30,132 nt of DNA from Coemansia sp. RSA 922 (GCA_027577415.1 JANBQS010000156.1:1-30132); one strand, 5' to 3'; counted from the first letter of the stretch, positions 1 through 8,725 are shown. Notes: generated from the letters alone by a model not told the origin. Numbers and translations: made by a program.

Positions 1-789
1 TGTATCGTATTTTGGAAACAGTTCGATGAGACCCATCCCTACCGCTTAATCCTGGCATTCAACCGGGACGAGTTCTTCTCCCGACCAACTCTAGGCTTCC
101 ACCACTGGTCTACCTCCCCATCGATATTCGCACCCCAAGACCTACTCCCACCTACTCCCCAGCGGGGAACCTATATAGGCGCCCAAGGCAACCGTCTTGC
201 ATTTCTAACAAACTTTCGCGAAACGCCCTCCTTAAACCCATCCAAAATTTCCAGGGGAGCTCTAGTCCGCGACTACCTACTCTCACAAGAGAGTGCCCAG
301 GATTATGCCCAGAGAGTATTTGGTCAGCGTCAAAACTACGATGGATTCAATCTGGTACTCTTTGACCTAAACGTGGTCGTGTATGTGACTAATCGCGGGT
401 ACGAGGAGGGTACAGTTAAGGTGCTGAGTGGTGGAGATGTGATGGGGCTGTCTAATGCGACGATAGATGATATGTGGCCAAAGGTAGAGCACGGCAAAAA
501 GGCATTTGCACAGGCGATAGAGTCGTCAGAGGACGAGCAGAGCCTGATCGCGAACCTGATACAAATGATGAGCGATCCAGGCCCCTTCTCCAACCGCGAA
601 CCGCAGTGTCTCGACGACCTAAAGCAGTGCATATTTGTACCCTCACTCGACGGCATCCCCGGCTTTCTATCAGGCGGGCAATATGGCACACGCACAACCG
701 ACATACTCCTACTCAGTACCCACCAACTAACAGCTGTCACTCGCGACCACACAAAGGGAACAACAGAAACCTCAAATTTAAAAATATAA
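1..789 (+). CDS. TANGO2: TANGO2/NRDE-family protein, start codon just outside the window
   Basis: The frame is open from base 1 and gives 262 residues. The family signature NRDE, within FNRDEFFSRP, is at residues 21-24 (bases 61-72), preceded by the typical CIVFW opening, so probably only the initiator Met is missing. The conserved C-terminal YGTRTTDILLL block is also present, as are the internal GTYIGAQ, LTNFRE, RGALV and YDGFNLV blocks. TANGO2 homologues are cytosolic or mitochondrial proteins linked to haem and lipid or acyl-CoA homeostasis; the biochemical activity is debated, so only the family is assigned. The stop codon lies 22 bases from the stop of the convergent carboxylase gene, so the two 3' UTRs almost certainly overlap. 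No intron is seen. Confidence 0.88.
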   Translation, partial: CIVFWKQFDETHPYRLILAFNRDEFFSRPTLGFHHWSTSPSIFAPQDLLPPTPQRGTYIGAQGNRLAFLTNFRETPSLNPSKISRGALVRDYLLSQESAQDYAQRVFGQRQNYDGFNLVLFDLNVVVYVTNRGYEEGTVKVLSGGDVMGLSNATIDDMWPKVEHGKKAFAQAIESSEDEQSLIANLIQMMSDPGPFSNREPQCLDDLKQCIFVPSLDGIPGFLSGGQYGTRTTDILLLSTHQLTAVTRDHTKGTTETSNLKI

Positions 790-811
790 AAATATATATA
801 AGAAAAAAACT

Positions 812-2941
812 CTATTCTTCAAAAGCAACCAGACTCTTGCCCTCGTCCACAAGGTCGCCGACCTTATAGTAGACGTCAGAGATCTTTCCAGCCTTGGGGG
901 CCTTGATAACATGCTCCATCTTCATAGCCTCCAGGACCACCAGCGGCATATCCTGAGTGACCTCGGCTCCGGGCTCAACAAGCACCTGGACGATCTTGCA
1001 CGACATGGGTGCAGTCACCGAGCCCACCGCCAACTCCTCGCTCTCCAGGTACTCTGGCTGCGGGATCTTGAAAGTAGCCATCTGTCCTTGGTCGAACACC
1101 GTGATTGACGAGTCCTTCTTGTTAAACACAACATTGGAGCAACACAGGCGGTCACCCAACAACACACGCAGCTGGCCGCCCTCGACACCTGTAGTCCACA
1201 TTGCGCGTGCGCCGTCAAACCTCTGGACAACAGAGCCTTCATCCTTAATAGCCACCGAGTACACGTCCTTGGCACTGGAAATAATATCTACCGTATACTT
1301 GTGATCGCCAAACGTCACACACACTGACTGCCCGCCGAACGCACTTAGTCTAAACGAGTCGACAGCAGCCCAAGGCGACTGCACGCTGGCAACAGCCATG
1401 TGGGCATTCAGGTCAATGACTGAGGCTAGGGCTGCCTGGGCAATAGCCACTGGCGAGGGCGCCTCAGCGCGAGGGAACAACTCGCCCAAGTGCTTGTCAA
1501 TATACCCAGTCTCCACCTTACCAGCAACAAAGTCCGGGGAGTTGGCCAAGCGCTTCAAAAAGTCGATATTGGTGTGCAGTCCGACCACCTCATATTCGTC
1601 CAGGGCCTTACGCAGTACGCGCAGCGCAGCCTGGCGGTCCTTTCCTCGCACGACGAGCTTGGCAATCATCGGATCGTAGTAGACTGAGATAGCGTCGCCG
1701 GCTTGCACGCCAGTCTCCACACGCACGTCGGGCGTCGGCAGAGGCGTCGATAGGTGCAAAAGGCGGCCAGTGTCGGGCAAAAACCCATTGTCAGGGTTCT
1801 CCGCGTAGATACGCGCCTCGAACGCATGGCCCGTGCACGAAATCTCGTCCTGAAGCTGGGGCAGACGATTGCCAGCGGCCACCTCCAACTGCCACTGCAC
1901 GAGATCAGTGCCAGTGACCATCTCGGTGACAGGGTGTTCGACCTGGAGGCGGGTGTTCATCTCCATAAAGTAGAACTGCTGGGTCTCCTGGTCCATGATA
2001 AATTCCACAGTACCCGCTCCCACATACTCCACAGCCTTGGCAGCCGCCACAGCCTTCTCTCCCAAAAGCTGCCGGATCTCGGGCAGAAGATCGGGGGCGG
2101 GCGCTTCCTCGATGATTTTCTGGTGCCGACGCTGCACGGAGCAATCGCGCTCAAACAAGTGCACAGCGTTGCCCAGTTTATCAGCAAACACCTGAACTTC
2201 GACGTGGCGCGGCGTCGTGAGATATTTCTCTACAAGCACTTTATCGTCGCCAAACGACTTGGTCGCCTCGCGTCTAGACGACTCCAGCATCATCTCAAAC
2301 TCCTCAGGGCCCCTTACTATGCGCATACCTTTGCCGCCGCCGCCCATCACGGCCTTTATAAGCACTGGGTATCCGATCTCCGCCGCCCTCTCTTTCAAAT
2401 ACCCGATATCCTGGTTCTCTCCATGGTACCCAGGAACTACGGGAACGCCGGCCTTCTGCATGATACGCTTGCTCTCCGATTTAGATCCCATCGCCCTCAT
2501 AGCAGCTCCCGGCGGCCCAATAAAAGTCACGCCCTCCATATCCAAGCGGTCCGAAAAGCTAGCGTTCTCAGACAAGAACCCGTACCCTGGATGAATCGCC
2601 TGCGCCCCCGACCTTTTGACAACATCGATGATAGTGTCTACACGCAGGTAGCTGTCCGCTGCTGCCGCCGTCCCGATGAGATACGCTTCGTCTGCCAACT
2701 TGACGTGCATCGAGTCCTTGTCAGCCTCGCTGTATACCGCAACGGTCTTGATCCCTAGCTTGCGAGCCGTGTGTATAATGCGGCAGGCGATTTCACCACG
2801 GTTGGCAATAAGTATCTTGTCAAAGAGCGGTTTCTCGATGACTTGTTGTTCGCTGGCTACGGAAGAAAGTGTGCGAATAAACGATAGTCCATTCTTGCTG
2901 CCTAAAGCAGGGAGTCGGGAGTAAGCACGTAGAATACTCAT
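812..2941 (-). CDS. mccA: Methylcrotonoyl-CoA carboxylase subunit alpha (biotin carboxylase + biotin carrier), mitochondrial
   Basis: This 709-residue protein begins with an Arg/Ser-rich presequence (about residues 1-35, RAYSRLP...FIRTLSS), suggesting mitochondrial import. A biotin carboxylase module follows: DKILIANRGEIACR at 41-54, HPGYGFLSEN at 117-126, the ATP-grasp glycine loop GGGGKGM near 200-206, ERDCSVQRRHQK near 264-275 and EMNTRLQVEHPVTE near 327-340. A BT linker domain and a C-terminal biotinyl domain end the protein, with EAMKMEH and the biotin-accepting Lys674. The enzyme carboxylates 3-methylcrotonyl-CoA in leucine catabolism with a beta subunit not found here. Length, VGLHTNIDFL and the AMKMEH context favour MCC over propionyl-CoA carboxylase alpha, which is absent from most fungi. 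The ATG at 2941 precedes the transit peptide. The gene is a single exon. Confidence 0.93.
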   Translation of the reverse strand: MSILRAYSRLPALGSKNGLSFIRTLSSVASEQQVIEKPLFDKILIANRGEIACRIIHTARKLGIKTVAVYSEADKDSMHVKLADEAYLIGTAAAADSYLRVDTIIDVVKRSGAQAIHPGYGFLSENASFSDRLDMEGVTFIGPPGAAMRAMGSKSESKRIMQKAGVPVVPGYHGENQDIGYLKERAAEIGYPVLIKAVMGGGGKGMRIVRGPEEFEMMLESSRREATKSFGDDKVLVEKYLTTPRHVEVQVFADKLGNAVHLFERDCSVQRRHQKIIEEAPAPDLLPEIRQLLGEKAVAAAKAVEYVGAGTVEFIMDQETQQFYFMEMNTRLQVEHPVTEMVTGTDLVQWQLEVAAGNRLPQLQDEISCTGHAFEARIYAENPDNGFLPDTGRLLHLSTPLPTPDVRVETGVQAGDAISVYYDPMIAKLVVRGKDRQAALRVLRKALDEYEVVGLHTNIDFLKRLANSPDFVAGKVETGYIDKHLGELFPRAEAPSPVAIAQAALASVIDLNAHMAVASVQSPWAAVDSFRLSAFGGQSVCVTFGDHKYTVDIISSAKDVYSVAIKDEGSVVQRFDGARAMWTTGVEGGQLRVLLGDRLCCSNVVFNKKDSSITVFDQGQMATFKIPQPEYLESEELAVGSVTAPMSCKIVQVLVEPGAEVTQDMPLVVLEAMKMEHVIKAPKAGKISDVYYKVGDLVDEGKSLVAFEE

Positions 2942-3139
2942 TCTAATAATACGATGATATATAGTTTAAAAAATATTTTGTTAAGAAAAAAAAAAAGATA
3001 AAGTGAAACAAAGAAAAAGAACCTCCCGCGTGCCTCTTGGTCCGTGAACCGTGGGAAATAGCCCTAATCAAGAGATAAAAAAAAATGTTCCCACGCAGAC
3101 CACCCACCTAATAAATCAACTCCGTAGATAACATGTTAA

Positions 3140-3841
3140 TTAAATGATTGCTATGGCTAGAGTAACTGCAACGATAGCAAAGCTGAGAGAAAGTGGGCCA
3201 GTGAGTCGCCTGCTTGCCTCTGAAAGTATGCTATGGTATTCGCTAGATCCTGTGTCAAATACAAAAGAGGTCTTGCCATCCACAGTAAACGTAGACGTGG
3301 AAGCGCTACCGATAGGCACATAATTACGAGTAGCTTTAGTTGTTTTAGAGCTAGCAGAGCTGTATGACCTCGTTATTGAACTAGTACTAGACTCTAATGT
3401 GAGTTCAGAGCTAGTACTGGCACTTTCTAGCACCGATTGTGTGGGACTGCTATATGACAATGTCGACTGGCTGGTGGTCTCGATCGTACTTGAAGACAAA
3501 TGCGTAGCCAAAGTCAATGTCGATTGTAAACTGGAAGAAAGGTTACTCGAGCTAAACTCTAGTGTACTAGAGCTGCTGCTCGTCAAAATTAATGTCAGTT
3601 CAGAGAAACTTGAGCTATTTGTTGATAAACCGCTGCTTCTCGGCTCTAGTTCACCAAGTTCTGACAGCTCCGCAGCTTGCAGTAGACCCATCTCGTAGCT
3701 CTGAGACTCAACTGACGAGGATTTATCCATAGTAAGTGGCTCCAAGTGTATTTGATAGTGTTCCTTTGAATAAACCTGGCTGTTTCCAACGACTGTCCGG
3801 CTTGTCAAAAGCACAAAGTACAATATATAGACTCTAGTCAT
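3140..3841 (-). CDS. Ser/Thr-rich, probable GPI-anchored cell-surface protein
   Basis: The chosen ATG at 3841 gives 233 residues and starts a classic signal peptide (MTRVYILYFVLLTSRTVVGNS). The frame is open further upstream, but the first codon there is TTG. The middle, about residues 35-190, is very rich in Ser and Thr with SSS and TSS runs, as in O-mannosylated wall proteins. The last 20 or so residues (LTGPLSLSFAIVAVTLAIAII) form an uninterrupted hydrophobic tail with no basic residues after it. Signal peptide, Ser/Thr stalk and hydrophobic terminus together suggest GPI anchoring at the plasma membrane or wall. No enzymatic domain is visible, and low-complexity proteins of this kind rarely show homology. 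No intron or polyadenylation hexamer was identified. Confidence 0.7.
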   Translation of the reverse strand: MTRVYILYFVLLTSRTVVGNSQVYSKEHYQIHLEPLTMDKSSSVESQSYEMGLLQAAELSELGELEPRSSGLSTNSSSFSELTLILTSSSSSTLEFSSSNLSSSLQSTLTLATHLSSSTIETTSQSTLSYSSPTQSVLESASTSSELTLESSTSSITRSYSSASSKTTKATRNYVPIGSASTSTFTVDGKTSFVFDTGSSEYHSILSEASRRLTGPLSLSFAIVAVTLAIAII

Positions 3842-4121
3842 AGGTATTAATAGTTTATAATAAGTGTATCTAGATAATAGTATAAGAAACAAAAAACCAG
3901 CTACTATGCCTTTGCCAAAAAAAAAGCCAAGATGGCGTTGCTCGAGTAATGCAAGCCACTAAAAAAAGAGCAGTAAAACGCATAAACTCATAATCCCTAC
4001 GAATAAACAAACACATCTCTCTATTGCAATGTAAATTAGATTGTTGAACTAAGCAAGTTTATTGTGAAGGACGATTCCAACGGCACCCACTAAGGGTACT
4101 AGTGTATGTTTGTCTAGCATG

Positions 4122-4631
4122 TTACTCAAGAAATGGTTCATATAGATCCCAATCAATTGTCTCACCCTCAGATATAGCAAGAAGCCTGGCCAACAACTCC
4201 GTGTTCAAGGTACCAGGAATTACAAGTTTAGACAAATTCACATGCATAGGAACATTAGTATACATACTTTCATTCAAATTAGAAAAGAACTCAACAGGCC
4301 AATTAGGATCCTGAATATTTACTTTGCGAATTTCACTAGCAGTATTCGCCAGTGAATGAAAGCTTTTGCTAACAAAAACTACCACTGTAAATTCTCCGCT
4401 AATACAATGTAGGATACCCTCTGATGAATGGGGAATAAATGTTTTGGGCGTTACGTAGAAAGCAGAATAGCACCTAAAATCTGAACCCAACATGGCCTTT
4501 ATACAGCTTCCTGCACCTATATATTTTTCTGCCAATACTTTTACCTCGCCCAGTGTAAATAACTGGTAAAGTCCAAGGTGATCCTTGCCAAACAAGTAGA
4601 CTCGAGGAGTATGTATATTATTCGACGCCAT
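4122..4631 (-). CDS. Hypothetical protein, 169 aa, no recognised family
   Basis: The ORF is complete, with ATG at 4631 and a TATA box about 75 bases upstream on the same strand. The product is of mixed composition with alternating hydrophobic stretches (LHCISGEFTVVVFVSKSFHSL), consistent with a folded globular protein. There is no signal peptide, membrane segment or known motif. Coding sequence is AT-richer than the neighbouring enzyme genes. It is divergent from the dihydroorotase gene across a roughly 610-bp shared promoter region. It is probably lineage-restricted; I can assign no function. Confidence 0.6.
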   Translation of the reverse strand: MASNNIHTPRVYLFGKDHLGLYQLFTLGEVKVLAEKYIGAGSCIKAMLGSDFRCYSAFYVTPKTFIPHSSEGILHCISGEFTVVVFVSKSFHSLANTASEIRKVNIQDPNWPVEFFSNLNESMYTNVPMHVNLSKLVIPGTLNTELLARLLAISEGETIDWDLYEPFLE

Positions 4632-4706
4632 TATGAGCTAATAGTAGATGTTTAAGGAATATTGTTAATGCAAAAGAGGACGAAAAAGCAGAGGAAGGCA
4701 AGCTGT

Positions 4707-4714
4707 ATTTTATA
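4707..4714 (-). promoter_or_regulatory. TATA box for the 4122-4631 gene
   Basis: The minus strand reads TATAAAAT here, in the context CTTATAAAATACA, about 75 bases before the ATG at 4631. The same ATAAAATACA context recurs in front of the gene at 7763. Confidence 0.45.
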
Positions 4715-4937
4715 AGGCGACACCGAGAGAGAAAGTAAATGAGCAAAAAGAAAACACTATAGATGAGACTTTAGCTTATTCCCCCAACCGGTAGCAAAGC
4801 GAGGCCTTGCCATTGCTTTTTTTTTTTTGCAAACACGGCAAAGTGTAGTTGAAAGAGGCTGCTCAACAATGCCAAAATTCTCAACCCCACCCACTGATAG
4901 TTGCAAAGTTGACAGCGGAGTAAGCGAGTGAGGGAGG

Positions 4938-4956
4938 GAGAGAGAGAGAGAGAGAG
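4938..4956. repeat. (AG)n microsatellite
   Basis: About nine and a half uninterrupted AG units, preceded by the imperfect AGGGAGGG. It lies in the divergent promoter region upstream of dihydroorotase. Confidence 0.85.
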
Positions 4957-5065
4957 TCTGAGGAGACTTGCTCACTGCTCAGTACTTTTTTTTATTGTAG
5001 TTGCCCTCGCTGAATCCATTGCTTTTTTTTTCCCGCTTGTGAGCTGGAACGGCTTACCCACATTG

Positions 5066-5075
5066 AACACGTGTT
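5066..5075. promoter_or_regulatory. AACACGTGTT palindrome (E-box core CACGTG)
   Basis: A perfect 10-bp palindrome about 170 bases before the dihydroorotase ATG. CACGTG is the classic binding core of fungal bHLH factors such as Cbf1 and Pho4. Its use here is inference. Confidence 0.4.
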
Positions 5076-5107
5076 TTTTAGAGCCGATGAGCTGAATCGT
5101 TAGCGAG

Positions 5108-5112
5108 CCAAT
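5108..5112 (+). promoter_or_regulatory. CCAAT box upstream of dihydroorotase
   Basis: CCAAT in the context GAGCCAATGGA, about 130 bases before the ATG. That is a usual position for the fungal HAP (NF-Y) complex. No TATA box is seen in between, only T-rich tracts. Confidence 0.4.
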
Positions 5113-5242
5113 GGAGGAGCTTTTGTTCGCTCATCGAGATAAGAGGCAGCGATGACATCGTTGTTGGCGGTGGCAACTTTTTTTGCTTTCTTCTCTCATC
5201 TCTTTATTCTTTTTTTCCTCTTCTTATTCTGTCAACGTAATA

Positions 5243-6298
5243 ATGTCCGATTCTCTTTCGCTTCCTTGGGCCAGCGACTTCCACTGCCACTTGCGGCAGG
5301 GCGACATGATGGACACTGTCGTGCCCATGGTCGAACAGGGTGGAGTACAGACAGTGCTTGCCATGCCCAACCTCACACCGCCGTTGACGACGACGCAGAT
5401 GGCAGTGGACTACGGCACAGCACTGCAAAAGCTAGCACCCAACGTACACTTTATCCTGACGCTCTACCTCAGCCCCGATCTGACACCCGAGGAAGTAGCC
5501 AAGGCCGCCGCCGCAGGCATAACAGCAGTCAAAGTATACCCAAGCGGCGTGACGACCAACAGCGACTGGGGCGTCCTGGACTTTAAAGTATACTACCCAA
5601 CGTTCCAAGCCATGCAAGACCACAACATGGTTCTGTGCTTGCATGGCGAGTGCCCGTCAGACGCCAAAAAGGGTATTTGCATCTTGAATGCCGAAGAACG
5701 ATTCCTAGCTACCTTGCGCGAGCTGCACCAGGAATTCCCCCGGCTGCGTATAGTCTTGGAGCATGCTACGACCAAAGCTGCTGTCGACTGTGTCAAGTCT
5801 CTGGGCGACACTGTAGCGTGTACTATTACCGCTCACCACCTGTTCATTACCATTGATGACTGGGCCGGTCAGCCTCACCACTTTTGCAAGCCCGTAGCTA
5901 AATACCCTAGCGACCGAGACGCTCTGCAAGATGTCGTGCGTAGTGGGCATCCGCGATTCTTCCTGGGATCGGATTCAGCACCTCATCCGCGCCGCTCCAA
6001 GCAAGGAGAAAGACCGGCTGCTGGCGTTTTTACCACGCCTATCTTGGTCCCGCTCATGGCCACATTGTTCGAGCGTTTGGGATGTTTGGACAAGCTAGAG
6101 GCATTTATCTCTACTTTTGGTCGGGCCTTTTACCAGCTTCCTGCCGTGAGCTCGAGTGACCCTAGACTTGTGCTCAAGCGCAAGGTATTGGAGATCCCCG
6201 AGTCTTACACGATCAATGGTAGCGCACAGGAGGCTGACGTCGTTGTCCCGTTTATGGCAAAGCAAGAGCTGGCTTGGCAGATTGATAATGGCTGCTAA
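5243..6298 (+). CDS. URA4: Dihydroorotase, single-domain class II (URA4/PyrC type)
   Basis: The 351-residue amidohydrolase converts carbamoyl-aspartate to dihydroorotate, the third step of pyrimidine synthesis, in the cytosol. Metal ligands are visible: HCH at residues 14-16, the carbamylated lysine in AVKVYPSG (Lys97) followed by TTNSDWG, HGE at 134-136, His174 in LEHATT, and Asp244 in GSDSAPH. The length matches yeast Ura4 and bacterial PyrC. The ATG at 5243 is chosen because MSDSLSLPWASDFHCHLRQG is the natural family N-terminus; the frame is open for 20 more codons upstream, but only from a TTG through a T-rich leader. No intron is seen. An AATAAA hexamer follows about 105 bases after the stop. 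Confidence 0.94.
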   Translation: MSDSLSLPWASDFHCHLRQGDMMDTVVPMVEQGGVQTVLAMPNLTPPLTTTQMAVDYGTALQKLAPNVHFILTLYLSPDLTPEEVAKAAAAGITAVKVYPSGVTTNSDWGVLDFKVYYPTFQAMQDHNMVLCLHGECPSDAKKGICILNAEERFLATLRELHQEFPRLRIVLEHATTKAAVDCVKSLGDTVACTITAHHLFITIDDWAGQPHHFCKPVAKYPSDRDALQDVVRSGHPRFFLGSDSAPHPRRSKQGERPAAGVFTTPILVPLMATLFERLGCLDKLEAFISTFGRAFYQLPAVSSSDPRLVLKRKVLEIPESYTINGSAQEADVVVPFMAKQELAWQIDNGC

Positions 6299-6702
6299 AT
6301 CTCTTTAGTAGACTCTTTTCTCATCGGGTGCACTTCAAGGCATCCACATGCTACCTTCCATCTTTTGCTATTTGTCGCCTAGTATTCCTTTAAAGGCGAG
6401 TGAATAAAAAGGAGCAAAGAGTCTTTTTGTTGAACCACTTTTAAAAAGCGAAAAGTGGACAAGGGCTGCCTTTTAGGAAAAAGCACATAAAAAAAAAGAA
6501 AAGAAAGAATTGCTGCTGCCAAGGTATATGAGCAAGTGGGGGGTGTCAAGTACAAACCCCTCTGAACTTTGCTAATTGAAAAATACTCTTCTATCACTTC
6601 TCTTGTACTCTCATATTATCAACTTACTATTACATATACAACCATTGTCAAATTTTTTTGTGCCGGCCACATTAACTATAACTCATTTACTAAGCACCAC
6701 CC
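6299..6702. other. Intergenic region dihydroorotase - first barrel protein
   Basis: It holds the 3' UTR of dihydroorotase and the promoter and leader of the next gene. The leader (about 6590-6700) is A/T- and C-rich with TATTACATAT-type tracts. Unlike the neighbouring small genes, no TATAAA box is seen at the usual distance. No coding potential is apparent. Confidence 0.5.
6403..6408 (+). terminator. AATAAA polyadenylation hexamer of dihydroorotase
   Basis: AATAAA in GTGAATAAAAAGG, about 105 bases after the stop at 6298. Fungal polyadenylation signals are loose, so this is supportive only. Confidence 0.4.
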
Positions 6703-7131
6703 ATGAAGGCTATTTTCACTGCTGCTATTGCTGGCGTCTTGCTGTCTGTTGTGACAGCAACACCTGTTTCATCCGTGTCGCCAGCCCCCTCTACTAAAGC
6801 TCTGCTACAGGCAGACATGCTCCAGCTAGGCGCTGATGACCCAGTCTGTGGACATGTCTATGACAGATTTACCACCGAATATTGGGGTACCATCTACGGG
6901 TCCAAGTTTGACACGAAGACTAACGCTGCAGGTATGTCGCTGACTTGCAACAAGTGTGTGCTTATGCATGGCAAGAAGTCTGTCAAGGTCAAGATTGTTG
7001 GTATGTGCGAGGGATGTGGTGAGAACGCATTCGAAGTCTCCAAGACTGTGCTCCAGGCACTTTCTGGTGAGGCCAACAACGAGGATGGTGTGGATAATAT
7101 TCCTTGGGAGTTTGTCGACTGCAAGGCCTGA
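6703..7131 (+). CDS. Secreted RlpA-like double-psi beta-barrel protein (paralogue 1)
   Basis: The 142-residue protein has a signal peptide (MKAIFTAAIAGVLLSVVTATP) and one compact barrel domain. The LTCNKCVLMHGKKSVKVKIVG and MCEGCGENAFEVSKTVLQAL blocks match the expansin/RlpA-like pattern of C-x2-C, a VKIV strand, C-x2-C, a helix, then WEFVDC. Such fungal proteins are secreted and have been linked to wall or peptidoglycan-like glycan binding, protease inhibition or effector roles; none is established here. Where the family and the paralogue at 9604 have Asp (IVDACEDC), this copy has Gly (IVGMCEGC), and the LDLS block has become FEVS. It may therefore bind rather than catalyse. It is separated from its paralogue by two Cys-motif mini-genes. 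Confidence 0.8.
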   Translation: MKAIFTAAIAGVLLSVVTATPVSSVSPAPSTKALLQADMLQLGADDPVCGHVYDRFTTEYWGTIYGSKFDTKTNAAGMSLTCNKCVLMHGKKSVKVKIVGMCEGCGENAFEVSKTVLQALSGEANNEDGVDNIPWEFVDCKA

Positions 7132-7762
7132 GTTTACAGCTCCTTATTCTTTACTTGGTAGACAGTTTTCTTAATTGAATACAGTTTTTTTACACATACA
7201 TATCAGACAATACTTTGTTGGCAGGTAGCCAGCGTAGTAGACATTTGTGCAAGGTGGTTCTGCTTCTGCTGCTCTTCAATGCCTGTTGACTGCTACTTGA
7301 TTGGACATGTTAAACCACTTGTCGTTGATGTAAGGTATCCCCAAATGGACCATGAGATAAATCTGCTGACACTATCGGCTGACAAAAAAAGATGTAGCCT
7401 GTGATTGTGGCTTGAACTAAGAAAAAAATGCAGCCATTATCATTGAAAAAAGCGCTGCTCAAAGTCGTCGTAGGCTATGTCAGTCACACCAGGTGACGTA
7501 CTTAGTAGAAAGTGCAATCATTAGCAAAAAAAGAAACATCCCGACCAAACCAAAGAAACAGCGAAGACTGCGAGCATCACCTGTTGGTGGGAGACATGCC
7601 TGCTGGTGGCGAGAAGAGAACGACATATGTTATAAAATACACCTACTGCGCCCGTCACCAAGAGAAGACAGTTTTCTCTTTATTTTGCCATCAATCTCTT
7701 ACTAGTACAACATTCGGCTCGCGCTTAAGGACACGCATTTATCACTCGTCAACCTCTGAATC
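7132..7762. other. Intergenic region and promoter of first Cys-motif mini-gene
   Basis: From about 7208 onward this region is recognisably similar to 8195-8725, forming the promoter part of a tandem duplication. It contains a TATA box at 7631. A 70-84 codon frame around 7493-7766 shows no protein-like features, so it is taken as leader or promoter. Confidence 0.6.
7631..7638 (+). promoter_or_regulatory. TATA box of mini-gene A
   Basis: TATAAAAT, 132 bases before the ATG at 7763. The duplicated gene has its TATA box 120 bases before its ATG. Confidence 0.55.
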
Positions 7763-7969
7763 ATGACTGCGCTACCCGATGGACAAGAAACTCTTGTGAA
7801 TGAGCATTTACCTGGTCTACCAGCGACACCTACTTGTATATTTCCCAAGTGTAAAGAAGACGCTACAAATGGCACAAGGTATTGCACGGCACATTTTAAA
7901 GACCCAACTGGCGAGGGCAGTGCGTCTGGCGCAATAACCGAGCCGGTAATTGTTGGCCAGGATAATTAA
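7763..7969 (+). CDS. Cys-motif mini-protein A, 68 aa, possible zinc-binding knuckle
   Basis: This small complete ORF starts at ATG 7763. Residues about 25-44 contain CIFPKCKEDATNGTRYCTAH, i.e. Cx4Cx10Cx2H. The paralogue 963 bases downstream has the same spacing with Cys as the last ligand, which argues for a constrained metal site or disulphide pair rather than a chance ORF. The flanks are acidic and polar, and there is no signal peptide, so a cytosolic or nuclear location is likely. Both products begin MTAL. The duplicated TATA box and leader support expression. I do not recognise the family; a tiny zinc-knuckle adaptor is a guess. A possible AATAAA follows 160 bases after the stop. Confidence 0.65.
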   Translation: MTALPDGQETLVNEHLPGLPATPTCIFPKCKEDATNGTRYCTAHFKDPTGEGSASGAITEPVIVGQDN

Positions 7970-8130
7970 TTTATCTAATCGGTCAAGCTCGATACGTTTA
8001 TCCACTTTCTAATCTTGTCATATAATTGAGAGCACGATCAGGACTATTGTCGCTATTCAAGTCGCCGCTGTATGCAAAGTGTGGCTGTTGTCCTCTTTAA
8101 GCTGTTTTACTTACTGTTTATATAGTTCTC

Positions 8131-8136
8131 AATAAA
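8131..8136 (+). terminator. AATAAA hexamer after mini-gene A
   Basis: AATAAA in CTCAATAAATATAATATG, 160 bases after the stop at 7969, in an A/T-rich tract. Confidence 0.4.
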
Positions 8137-8605
8137 TATAATATGCTAACATAACTTCATTACTTGTTCGGCGAGAACTGTTGGAAGCTTGTCACAATAC
8201 TTTGTTTATGGAAGGCTAGCGTAGGAGATATTTGGGTCTAGGAATGATGGTGCGATTGTTATTTAATATTCATCAGTTGCTACTTGCTTGAACAGGATAG
8301 GCTAGTCACAAACAGCTATAGTAACATATCTTGTCGTTGATGTGTGATGTTTTTTCCATCGGAATATCAGCTAATACTACCGGCTGACATAAGGATATCG
8401 ACTGACTGGGATTTGGAATAGAAAAACTGTAAGCCAAGTCTAGAAGAATAATAGCTCCCCATGGCGCTGCAACCGATGATTAAGGTGTTTTTGAGATGCT
8501 TAGCCAAAAATAAAATCACGAGGATGCACAGCGGAAGTAAAGTGTTGACTGTAGATGTCATGTGTTGGCCGCAGAGATGTGCTGATTGTAGGAAAGATAG
8601 CTGGG

Positions 8606-8613
8606 TATAAATA
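8606..8613 (+). promoter_or_regulatory. TATA box of mini-gene B
   Basis: TATAAATA in GGGTATAAATACGC, 120 bases before the ATG at 8726 and matching the location in copy A. Confidence 0.6.
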
Positions 8614-8725
8614 CGCTCTTCCCATGTAGGCCACCATTACCAAATTTGTTTCTCATCATTTTCAAGACATCCTCCATTATTACCACAACACAAGCACCTA
8701 CATTTTATTTACCCGAATCTGAATT

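Larger units (their letters stand above)
4632..5242. other. Divergent intergenic region between the 169-aa orphan and dihydroorotase
   Basis: This holds the promoters of two divergent genes. It contains the TATA box listed above, a GA microsatellite, a palindromic CACGTG site, a CCAAT box and several T-runs on the dihydroorotase side. A 72-codon minus frame (4757-4975) is mostly microsatellite translation (SLSLSLP) and is not considered a gene. Confidence 0.6.
7208..7969 (+). repeat. Tandem duplicated segment, copy A (promoter + mini-gene)
   Basis: This copy aligns with 8195-8947. Shared landmarks in the same order are CAATACTTTGTT (7208 and 8195), AGCGTAG followed by GATATTTG/GACATTTG, GCTACTTG, CTTGTCGTTGATGT (7318 and 8330), CGGCTGACA (7376 and 8381), a TATA box (7631 and 8606), CTGAAT, and ATGACTGC (7763 and 8726). 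Landmark offsets stay between 963 and 1012 bases, as expected for an old tandem duplication with small indels. Confidence 0.75.
7970..8725. other. Intergenic region between the two mini-genes
   Basis: The first part (to about 8190) is the 3' region of mini-gene A. The rest is the duplicated promoter segment of mini-gene B, with a TATA box at 8606. No other gene is supported; a 64-codon minus frame at 8367-8561 overlaps the duplicated promoter and has no counterpart in copy A. Confidence 0.6.

Noticed and set aside
1754..2758. Long plus-strand frame (334 codons) inside the carboxylase gene
   Set aside because: It is exactly antisense to conserved biotin carboxylase sequence and shows no protein-like motifs; it is a shadow of GC-rich codon usage.
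4757..4975. 72-codon minus frame with SLSLSLP
   Set aside because: The sequence is largely a translation of the GA microsatellite and lies in a promoter region.
7493..7766. Plus-strand frames upstream of mini-gene A
   Set aside because: They span the TATA box and the leader of the duplicated promoter, and no counterpart is conserved in copy B.
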